From positions 130,912,277-130,976,276 of the forward strand of contig OX352761.1 of NCBI GenBank assembly GCA_947095585.1: a stretch of DNA of 64,000 bases. Reading direction: 5' to 3'. Origin of the DNA: Nephrocerus scutellatus. Lineage: Eukaryota > Arthropoda > Insecta > Diptera > Pipunculidae. A program made the translations under genes and the position numbers. The notes beneath the pieces are model-generated. The model saw only the letters and a program-made list of their open reading frames with translations. It was not told the origin of the DNA and did not search any database. Positions 27,501-39,900 of this stretch are shown piece by piece (within the stretch, counting starts at the first letter, position 1; every line of letters begins with the position of its first letter).

Positions 27501-30500
27501 ATATGACATATATTCCAGCTGTCATGCAAGACATCATGTGCTCGGGATGGGGTTTCTAGTCAGCAAAAGAATAAAACCCACCGTTGTCGGCTTTAAAGCT
27601 GTAAACGGTTATGCACCCTTCGCGTGCGGGGCAGATTTAAAAACATAAGCCTCATAAACGCTCACGCACCTACAGAGGAATCAGTCGAACGGGAACTCCA
27701 TTCCTGCCCTCAGTATGATGTAAAAATTATTCTTGGGGATATGAATGCTAAAATAGGTAGGGAGCCAGTATTCAGGCAGTACATTGGCACCTATAGCTTA
27801 CACGAGAACACTAATGACAATGGACAAGGAGTCATAGAGATATCAGCAAGCAATAATTTGGTTGTTGCGAGTACAAGGTTTGCGCGTAAAAATATTCCCA
27901 AAGCCACCTGGATATTTCCTGATGGAGCCACTCACAACCCGAACCTGATGACGATACGAACGTACCGAGGTGCCAACGTCGACTCGGACCACTATATTGT
28001 TGGTATGGGGCTCCGAGCGCGGTTTGCATCATTACGAAAGACTGCATCCGCGAATCCAGATTCGAGTCAACACGGCGCCCGTCGCAAAGAAGAGACCTGT
28101 GATGTCAGGCGTAGAAGAGAAGTGGACACGCCTTAAAAATACTGTCATTAGTACTGCTGACTCCATCTTAGGCAGTAATCGTAGAGATCGGAACGACTGG
28201 TTCGAAGACGAATGTAAGCGACTGAACGTAAGAATGTTGCGTACCGATATGCGTCTGCGGTATGACGCAATATGCACCGCGTTGTACTGCAAAGACAAAG
28301 AGGGTAATCTGATCGCCGCTCTCGAAGGCATCTTAGAGCGATGGGAAGAGCACTTTCATGAGTTGCTCAATGGCCAACTAACTGAGGAATTGGAGACTCC
28401 ACCAATGACCGAAGACCACACTATGCTGCCGCCACCAAGAATAGACGAAGTTAGCAGAGCGATAAATTGGCTCAAATAATAGGGCCCCGGGATCAGATGG
28501 AGTCCCAGCGGTGCTGATTAACTCAGGAGGGTCCGCAATACACCAAGCAATTCATGAACTAATAGTGGAAGTGTGGGAAGAAGAAGCGATGCCAGAAGAC
28601 TGGCGAAGAAGCATCCTGTTCCTCATACTTAAGAAAGGAGATATCACAATATGCAGCAATTATCGTGGTATAACGTTGTTGAGTACCGCGTATAAGATCT
28701 TCTCCTCTGTCTTACAAGACAGGATAGCCCCATACGCTAAAGTCATCATTGGTCCATACCAGTGTGGCTTAATCCAAGGCAAATCAATAACTAATCAGAT
28801 TTACACCCTTAGGCAGGGGATGAATATCTAGAGTTTCAAATCTCACTACACCATCTTTACATAGACTTTAAAGCCGCCCATGCTAGCATAGCCAGAGTAG
28901 AACTTTAAAAAGCCATGAGAGAATTCGGCATCCCAAATAAACTGACACAACTATGTAGATCATGACCAATGTTATAAGCCAAGTGCAAATAGCCGGATCA
29001 CTATCAAGCCCATTTAACATATATAACGGGCTCCAACAAGGGGATGGACTGGCCTGCTTCCTCTTCAACCTGGCGTTGGAGAAAATGATCCAAGACTCTG
29101 ACGTAACGGCGAGAGGAACAATCCTCTACAAGTCCATTAAGATACTGGCTTACGCAGACGATATTGACATCGTTGGTCGAAACCCAAGAACTGCACAGGA
29201 AGCTTTCATGCAGATCGAGCACGCGGCATGAAATCTGGGGCTGCACATAAATGAGAGCTAAACAAAGTACATGGTGGCCACGTCTGCGATCAGAAGATCC
29301 AACATTGGTCCAGCAATTAATATAGTTGAGCGCGAATTTGAAGTAGTGCAATCCTTTAACAATCTCGGGTCAACTGCTGCAGCCGATAACAGCATGGAAC
29401 CAGAAATACGCACCAGAAAAAAGCATTCTGACCTCTTAGCCGCATTCGAGTCTTAAGGAGAATTGTTGGCCCCGTATGTGAGGAATGACAATTCCGGATA
29501 CTCTATAATGATGAGATCTACGAACGTTACAGAATTAAGCTCGGTAGGCTCCGGTGAGCAAGACACCTAGCTCACATGAGCGAAGAGGATCCTGCTCGGA
29601 AAGGCCTTTGCAGTAGGATTTATGGAACACGATAGTGAGGCCTGCCAAGCCTACGCTGGAAGGATGGCGTAGACCAGGACGCCCAGAGTTTAGGGATGCA
29701 AAACTGGGTGACATCGGCTCAAAATTGGGACCTGTGGATAGACTTTTTGTGGGAGTCCAGGACCGGACCCCGGTTGTAAACCAAATGATGACGATGAATA
29801 GGTTTTTTATTCGGACCGCACCTCGGTTGTACAGCCAAGTATTATGGTGATGATGAAGATATCGTTAAACAACATCGTATCACCTGAATTTAAGGAGGTT
29901 TGACAGGCTAAAGCAGATTTTGTTGGATTTAAGCAACCGTGCGCGTATCTCTGGTTCAATGCTGTTTGGTTGGTTGCTAAAATTAACCCGAGAGTATTAT
30001 AGGAGTTAAAATTCACGCTCTTCTTTCTTAACTGAGGGATCAATATTGGATTTTCTGCTCGCGAACCTCGGTACCATGTAACGAAAACTTCATCTTTTCC
30101 GAAAATCCCTACATCTTCTATTTCTAATTCTTCTGTCAACACTTGCTCTTCCGGTGTAGTATTAATTAAGTCAAAGTTTGTCTATCTTATGAACGTAGTA
30201 TTAATTAAGTCAAAGTTTGTCTATCTTATGAACTTAACATCGCTACGTTGAAGAACACAACTTTATTGTCCTGGTGATTTTTAAACGAATTAGACGGTTA
30301 TGTTGTTATCAACAGATTTCCCATCTAGTTTTACTTTTAGCCAAACAACTAATGTTGCCGTTTTATTCGCGACCGACCCAGAAATACAAGACAAAAATAA
30401 ACTTCTGTTTATCTTTATTTTTTATTTGCTTCGGAAGTCATTGTCTATATCTCTGAAGTAACTTTTTGCTATTTAACATTACAAATAAAAGCGATTATTT

Positions 30501-33500
30501 CGCTTCCCAAAGCGAAAGTTGCAGCAATTTTTATCTGTCTTCGTCGCTGCATAAAACAAAGCATCCAAGAAAGTTTTGTTTCATTACCGCGCAAACGAGT
30601 AGAAAACATGTTCTTTTTTTGCTCTTCTTGTCTTGGTGACGATAGTAAAACTCCTTTTGGTTTCGTTCATTCTAAAAAGTATTTGCATGTATTTTTGACA
30701 TTAAATGATTTTCTCAGAAATTGAAATTCGGTTAGGCAGAAAAATCGGTTTTGTCATTTACATCGATTCGGTGACAGCAAAACATTTAAATGTTATTAGC
30801 ACAGTAGTAAATATGGACTTTGTATACTGATTTGTTATGAGCTTTTATTGTAATGGAATTGATGAGATAGATGGTGTCATTAATTTATTGCTATAATCAT
30901 CTCTGCAAATCGTTTCTGTCAATGCATATAAATAAAAAAAACAACCCATAAAAATTAAAATTTTTCATCTAAATTCTCTAATCGCAGAAATTGATATGGG
31001 AGCCCCTCGATCCTGGGCCATTTTTTTTTATTGTAGGAGAAAATCATCGAAACAAACATTTGACATCAGATGTTAAAATTGAAAAAGCTCAGATCATTTT
31101 ATTCTGAGCACTTAGAGCACGCTCATACTCTGAGCAAATAAGAAACACGAACATTTATCTTGAGAACTCTTTGACTGCTCTGAACTAATTTATGAAAACG
31201 CCAAATGACAGAATATTGTGAAAACTTGTTGTTCTATCTGTAAGTTGATATCGACAACAAAAAAAACGACATCAATAAAAATACAATTCAGTAAATAAAA
31301 ATGTACGTTGAAGTAAGCATAAAACATGTATGTCTCGTTTCATTTGCTGGGTTCATTTGTGCGTGCGCTAAGATTTCTCTCTCTCTCTCTCCACCACCAC
31401 CAAAACCATGCAGCGCAGCCGACTGCGCAGCACTCACCGCACACAGTCTATAAAGGGCGACGAATATCTGATGCCAGTACAGATATTTAAAAAATGTATA
31501 AGGGCCTTGCGGCCGAACCCGGGACCCGATCACTACCAAATTTTCGAAAAAGTATTGTTTATTGGGTATACACATGTGTGTAAAATTTGAAGAAAATCGG
31601 GTAAATTTTTTAAAATTTTTGTTTGGGAGCCCCCCGACCCCGCAGCCCGAGGGGCCTCAAAATTTAATAGAAAGTGTTGTCTCCGGAAATACGCATGTGT
31701 GCAAAATTTCAATAAAATCGGGCCATGGGAAGTGGGTTAAAAATTGATCGCAAGAATCCACGACAGACGACCGACCGACGACCGACCGACAACCGACCGA
31801 CGACCGACCGACGACCGACCGACGACCGACCGACGACCCACGGGCAAGTGAAGTTAATATAGAGAATTTAAAAAAACAACCCATAAAAATTAAAATTTTT
31901 CATCTAAATTCTCTAATCGCAGAAATTGATATGGGAGCCCCTCGATCCTGGGCCATTTTTTTTTATTGTAGGAGAAAATCATCGAAACAAACATTTCACA
32001 TCAGATGTTAAAATTGAAAAAGCTCAGATCATTTTATTCTGAGCACTTAGAGCACGCTCATACTCTGAGCAAATAAGAAACACGAACATTTATCTTGAGA
32101 ACTCTTTGACTGCTCTGAACTAATTTATGAAAACGCCAAATGACAGAATATTGTGAAAACTTGTTGTTCTATCTGTAAGTTGATATCGACAACAAAAAAA
32201 CGACATCAATAAAAATACAATTCAGTATATAATAAAAATGTAAGTTGAAGTAAGCATAAAACATGTATGACTTGTTTCATTTGCTGGGTTCATTTGTGCG
32301 TGCGCTAAGATTTCTCTCTCTCTCTCCACAACCAACAAAACCATGCAGCGCAGCCGACTGCGCAGCACACACCGCACAAAGTCCATAAAGGGCGACGAAT
32401 ATCTGATGCCAGTACAGATATTTAAAAAATGTATAAGGGCCTTGCGGCCGAACCCGGGACCCGATCACTACCAAATTTTCGAAAAAGTATTGTTTATTGG
32501 GTATACACATGTGTGTAAAATTTGAAGAAAATCGGGTAAATTTTTTAAAATTTTTGTTTGGGAGCCCCCCGACCCCGCAGCCCGAGGGGCATCAAAATTT
32601 AATAGAAAGTGTTGTCTCCGGAAATACGCATGTGTGCAAAATTTCAATAAAATCGGGCCATGGGAAGTGGGTTAAAAATTTATCGCAAGAATCCACGACA
32701 GACGACCGACCGACGACCGACCGACGACCGACCGACGACCGACCGACGACCGACCGACGACCCACGGGCAAGTGAAGTTAATATAGAGAATTTAAAAAGT
32801 GATGCAAACAGAGATCAGAACGAGAGTTCACAGCGTCATATACTTACTCTCATTTGTTTGGCGCAGTAGATTTATTGCTTTACAGAAAAAATATTTTTAT
32901 AGTACGAGTATTTAAATTTTTTTAAAGGTTTTTGTTGAAATTACTTAAAAAAAGAGATCTTTTTCTGTTCAGCAAATAGATTTTGGTTCTTTGTCTGTCT
33001 GAAAGATAAATATGACCTTCTGACAATGTAGTCATTAAAAACCGATTTAATCAACCGGTGCATATTCCCTTTCTACTAATAATAATAATATAAGACGCGA
33101 CAGACTTGCTTTACGCGACCATCTATTCTGTTATTCTGTGCGTGTTATATTTTCGCACACAAATAAAAAAGATGGTAAATTTTAAAGCCGTATCCAAAAG
33201 TCGAATTGAGAATCTTTTAATGGTACCCTGTCAGACATCCGCAAAAGGTGAGGCCATAAAAAAATTTAGCATTTTTACTATTAACAAATATTTCAGATGC
33301 AGCAGAGATGTATATTTTGGGGTTAAAATTCAGAAATATATCCTCACCCCATCTCAGTACAGACAAATAGACATTTGTTGTCCTCTCAGACAATGTATAG
33401 AGAATTAAATAATGCATTTTTTGACATTAGAATAATTCACATATAAAAAATTGCAAACAGCATTTACAAAGCAGTATTTAAAGGGTTTTTCAAAAGGGAC

Positions 33501-36500
33501 ATAACAATTTTGGATTTTAATACAAACACATTAAACTTTTTTTATGATCTGTCAATGTCAAAACGTCAGTCAAGGTTTACATTTTTATCACGTTGAAGTT
33601 AACAAACAAGCAATGTTTGGAAATTATTAAAAATTACTACCAAAATGCTAAGTCGGTGGTCGCAACTTTAAATACGCCTACTCCAATTTTCGGTCGTGAC
33701 AATCGTCCCACCAGACAGGTTGTGCATGCTATAGTGGAAAAATTCGAGTCAACACCAGTGATACAACCCACCGGATTACCGCAAATATCGCAGCCGTAAG
33801 TGCTTCAGTTCAAAATGAGCAAAATCAGTCGATTCCATGGGGTTCACAGGAATTGGGAAACTCTCAGTAACATGGGACCGAATTTTGCGTAAATAACATG
33901 GCCTTCACTTTATCAAGATCAAATTAATTCAAGAACTTAAGCTTCATGATTAGTTTGAAGAAATTCCTTAATTTCATTGAAAAATCATCTTCAGCGAAAA
34001 GTTTATTTTTGGCTTAATGGCTTTGGCTTTATCAATAAGCAAGATATGCGTTATTGGACAGCAGCAAATCCCCATGTGCTTCAAGAGACTCCATTGCATA
34101 TACAAAAAGTGACCGTGTGGTGTGGATTTCATGCCGTAGGTGTGATTGGGCCATAGATTTTCGTCGATGAAAATGATCGCCATGTTACAATCAATTGAGT
34201 TCGCTATCGTGCCATGTTGGAAGCCTTTTTTGGCCAGTAGTGTGGATGAACTTGACATAAGTGATATATAGTTCCGACAACCAATTGATCTATTGAAAGG
34301 GAAGTTCGGTGATCGTGTAATCTCAAGAAATGGTCCGGTCGAATGGCAAGCTCGCTCATGCGATAAAAGGCCGTTGGATTTCTTTTTTTTTTGTTGGTAC
34401 GAGTATATGCCAACAAGACAACAACGTTAGATACAATTTCGAACGCGAAATAGCCAACATTCCGGCCGATATGTCTGAAAGAGTGGTGGAAATCGGCTTC
34501 AAAGAATCGATCGCTGCTCGGGGTGGTCATATGAACGAGATCGACTTCCATACTCAAATTTAACACCTGGAATCTGGAATACATGTCAGCCCAATATCTC
34601 AATTACTTTGTGTTTTATTTAAATACAAAATGTTATGTCTACATACTGAATTGGCATTAACTTAAAAAACTTAACTAATATGAAACTGCTTAGACACATA
34701 AACTGTGTTTATACATTGACCGTGTTTGGGGCGTATGCGTACTTTTCGAATGATTTTTTTTAATTTCTGCAATGTTTATACACACTTTGTACACTTAGTG
34801 CTAAACTATACACAAAAATATTGGCACAAAAGAAGTGAACACAAATTGTTAAGCAATAATATAAAAATATGATATACTTACTAGAACTGGAGCAGGTCTA
34901 ATCCTGAACAGCTGCATTTGTGTATGTATATGTGTGTATGTGTTTGTGTTTTAGAAGGAAAATGAAATGGTTTTATGTTTATACAAATTTTTCTTTCAAC
35001 AATACTAATGAACAACTATAAACTATTGAGTGTTAAAAACGACAGTGCTGAAAATAAGTTGAAACAAACCGTTTTTAATCTACAATAAATGAATAAAAAA
35101 ACCAAGGATCCATTACAAAATCAAACTGAAACAATTTTACTACCAAATATTCAAACTTTCAAAAAAATAAAACCAATAGTCCTTTAGGAAATTAAAACGA
35201 GTCCTATTTTGTGTACTGTGCGCAACAACAGAAAGATTAGAAAGAGTTATATGGAATGATTTATTATTATGTTGTCCTTGGAGTAATTGAACTTTTTTTC
35301 CTTAATCGGCGGCGACTAGCGATTTATGATACAACATATTAAAGGGTCCTTCGGTTTGCTAATATTTTGCAACTAACATTCATTATTTTTCTATTTTATG
35401 ATTTTCTGTTGCATAAATTCTATTCTACTTTATGTCCGAATACGATGAATCTTTGCCGTAATTTTGAAAAAACTTGAATGTGTGAATGTGCTTTGATTTA
35501 TCGATAATGTTTTAGTGACTAATAAAACTAGCAATATAGCGAAATATTTATTGGGAAAAATACAAAAGAATTTGACCATTCAGTTTGTGTTGTAAACAAC
35601 TAACGTACGAGTAGAATGATGCTGCACTAATATGTTGTAAATTGCGTGCCTTCCTCGTTGCTATCATGAAAGTTAGGTTCCTAATGTGTCGAAAATAAGA
35701 GTACATACACCTTAATCCTAATTGAAACAAAATATTTGTAGAATGATATCGCTCAAATGCACTAAACTGTATTACCCTCTCTTCTTTCTTGTTTATGCTT
35801 GGAAATATCAGTAATACTCGTAAATGTCGGCAGTTTCCTGTATGCCATACACACATTGTCGACAGAATTTTTCTGTTTTCAACAAAACGTATAAAATTTA
35901 TTACCAATTCAATTTGGCACTTAAATTTTTGTATACTTTCCTGTCGGGGTAAAGTTTATTTCAATCCGTGTCGTCGGCGTGTTTTTGATTAAAATATGGC
36001 ATTTGCAAAGGAATGAAGACACCAACAACAACCCCACGGAACAACGACGACAAAGTCGAGCAAATATGTATTACTATGAAAAATACACTGAATCTATGAG
36101 AACGATAGGATTTATGAGTTCAAACTCTCTAGGCATGTGCACATAAATCAAAGTTCCTGGCGCAGGAGGAACAGACGGAAAAAAGGCTTTACGTAGTCAA
36201 AACTTTGATTTATTTTGGTATGTGTCACGAAGTCATTTAAAATAGTTATATGACTAATCTTTGATATCCTTTGGCTTTTCGGTTTTTTGGTAACATCTGA
36301 ACTGGGGACGATTTACGACATCAGTTTACGAGTGAATGAAATCCATACGTTAACGAGTGATTGACTATTTACATTGGAATGATCACTATTCGTCACTCGT
36401 TCACGTAAGTGATCATGCCAAATCAACATTATTCGACACGTATGTGGTAATTGGACCCCTGAATTTTTGTCAAAAAAGTGGTACGCTGTAATTTGAAGTA

Positions 36501-36922
36501 GTTGCGTTTAATTGACCTAAACATATACAAGACTACAACGATGCATTTATTTCAATTCTTTTCATGATCAGTGTTAAACTGATTGATTAATAATTAATTA
36601 AAAAATATATACAAAGAAATAGAAAATGAAAGATAAAATAAGTTAACGGATAAGTGAAATTAAAACAAACCTTTCGATGAAATAAACTAAAAAGATATTT
36701 TAAAAATGAAACTTAAACCAAATTTAACAAATTTTTTTTATAATTTGCACCCTTGTAATGAGTCTGTTCTTTATTTCAACCGAAGCGAGCAGTTTGCTGT
36801 ACAGGTTGGCAATTTAAATTAATGATAAAGAGTGTCGTAGACAGCGCAGAGCTTTGGGGAGCATCAGCGTTTATGCGGTGACTATTTATTTTTAAATTCT
36901 CTATATTAACTTCACTTGCCCG

Positions 36923-36954
<32 letters not shown>

Positions 36955-39900
36955 CAAATCTAGTGATTAATTTTTAACCCACTTCCTACAGCCCGATTTT
37001 ATTGAAATTTTGCACACATGTATATCTCCCAAGACAACACTTTCTTTCGGGGGGCTCCCATACAAATATTTTACAAAATTTACCCGATTTTCTTTAAATT
37101 TTGTACACATGTGTGTCTTCGATGGAAAACACTTTTTGTAAAAATTTGGAGCGATCGGCCCCTTGGGGACCCCAATATACAATAAATAAATATCGCTATA
37201 TCGCATCAGATCCCGGCAAAGTCTGAGCTCTGTGCTTTGTGAGCAGCGCTGTTCGCTGCCGCTGCGTCATTTGGTGAATGATTTTGCCACAAAAGGAGCA
37301 CGCAGTGTGTGTGTGTGTGTGTATCCCCGATTAGAGAATTTACAAGAAAAATTTTAATTTTTATGGGTTGTTTTTTTTAATATATATATATAGTAGCAAG
37401 ATCAGAGGTGGTGAAATATTTCTTGTATCGTGTTAGGTTTGGCTTCCACATGAGAAGGGGACGGACGTTCCTCAAATTTATATGAGATCATCAGAGTACT
37501 GTCGTCAGCGAAATAATGAATTGGATTAGAATTAATAGACAAGATATCATTAATGAAAATGAGAAAGAGTGTTGGAGACAAAAAAGATCCCCGGGGATCG
37601 CCAGCCTTAATGTGATTAAAATCAAACTTAAAACCATCCAAAACAACTTGTATTGAGCGGTAAAAAAGAAAGCTTGAAATCCAATGAAACATTCTTTATC
37701 GACTCCATAAGCACGTATTTTAGACAGAAGGGCTTAATGCTAAACTCTCTCAAATGCCTTAGAAATATAGAGTTCAACAGCTTTGCTTTTACTAAATTGA
37801 TGCAAAGACCGGTCCCACTATTTAGTGAGATATGCTATCAAATCAGCAGTGGAACTTTGTCCACGAAATCCGTATTGCCGGTCACTAAAGATTTCGTGAG
37901 TTTCAAAATATTTCATGAGCTGATAACTTCAATAACCTTGGAAAGAATGGATATAAGTGTTATGGGTCGGTACGAGGAATCAGACGACGGGTCACCTTTT
38001 TTGGGTATAGGCTGGGCAAAGGTTACTTTCCAACTTCTCGGTAAGAGTCCAGAAGAATTAGATAGATGAAAAAGCTAACGTAAGCTTGGAAGAACACCTC
38101 TTCAGAATTAATGGGAAATACAATTTGGCCCAGCTGATTTGTAAGTAAGTATTAAAACTCTAGCAACTGCTCGAGTTTGAATATAAATCTGTCCCATAGA
38201 GCATTCAGTACTTGAAGGTACAAGCGGCAATAATACACAATATGGAAGCGTGAAGCTAGTTGCAAAATGCGAAGCAAACAGTTTGGCCTTGTCCTTAAAG
38301 CAGACAGCTGGAATGTCATTATAAATGAGCGTTGGAGTCGACGACTCCATTCTTTTCACGATTTCAACCGAGCAAAGTTTTATAGATTCCATATTGGCAC
38401 ACTCATTTTCAATAAAAGGGCTTGATGCCGGCCCTGGTCGCATACCTTGCAAATATTGAATGATGAACTTAGCTTTCACCAAATTTGTGAATTTTGCCAA
38501 TTGTTCCATTTTTCAGTGAGATATGCCGTTAGATCATCAGTATAAGGTTCCCCTAAAGAACCGTACTGCTGATTTAAGGTTTTGTACTTACAATTAATCA
38601 GCATTTCTATGACCTTGTAAAGTAGGCGCAGGGACATAAGTCCCAATATTTGGGACTTTTGGGACTTATGACGCACTTAAATAGGACATAAGTCCAAAAA
38701 ATTGCTGTTGAAGATAGGACATAAGTCCCAAATTTTCGGAGATAATAACATATTTTTTTTTTGGAACTTATGTCCCGATGGGGTGAGACCTTCCACTTAA
38801 GTGGGACATAAATTCAAATTTTTTCTTTTGGGTCTTTTGTCCCTATACCGTAAGGTACGGGTTTTAGTGTCATAGTTCAGAGGAAAGAGATGACGGTTAG
38901 CCTTTTTTAAATACAGGCTGGACAAAGACTGGTTTCTTCTTGAGAAGACAACAGAATAATAACTGGAATGGAAAAGGTTACGTAATGGTAACACCAGCGT
39001 TGAAAAACACCTCTTTAAAACTTTTTGCGGAATACGCAGTCTGGTAGCGTAGAGGTAGCTGCGAAATGGGAAACAAGAATAATTATTAGAAAACTTGGGT
39101 GATTTTTATTACCTTCGCGCTCCACCAATAATTACTGTATTAAGGGCTGTCTTAAAGATACGCTTTGGTCTAAATTAGGACTAATTTAAGCACAAAAGAG
39201 ATATTTATGGACTAAGGACATGACTATTCTAGGTTTTGGGTTAGGAACGATACTATGATTGGAATCTTGAATCTTGAATCCATCGTTAGTGCAGATTTAT
39301 AAAGGTATTTTGTTTTTACAAACTTCGCATTGATCTTATCTACACTGGTACACACTGACTTTTTATCTCATCAGTTTAGAAGATATTTTGGTTTCCACGA
39401 TTATTTTTTTGGAAACAACATACCACAGTCAGATTCATAACATACATCCTCTTATATAGCTATGTAGTTTATAGTTTCGGTTATATTTGAATCAAGATTT
39501 TGACCTTAAACAATTAATTTAATGAACAGACAGACGACAAATGCCTGACATTTGATTTTTATTATATCAGTTTTGCTTTGCAGTATTTGAACTGGCATAA
39601 CAATCAACAAAATGCCTTATGCCTTACAACAATTCATCGAACTTAGGTAGGATTTATTCGACATCAAACTAAAATACTTATTGAATGATGATTGCTAATG
39701 AAATGTACGTTCGCCAGGTAAAGTACCATCCAGTAAATTACCTCTGACTGACATAAAAATATAAAATCAACTGTGTAAACTTTTCGCACAAGAAACAGAA
39801 ACACTTTAACACACAGTTAATAAAACAGAAAACAACGAAACAAACTTACTACATAAAGGTGCTTATAAAATATACCAACATAAATGAAATCTTTTCTAAA

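Noticed and set aside
31657..31884. Serine/arginine-rich peptide from the minisatellite
   Set aside because: The low-complexity protein is a by-product of the 11-bp repeat translated in one frame.
35548..35907. 119-codon minus ORF as a nested gene
   Set aside because: No domain, no start or splice support, composition like the surrounding intron.
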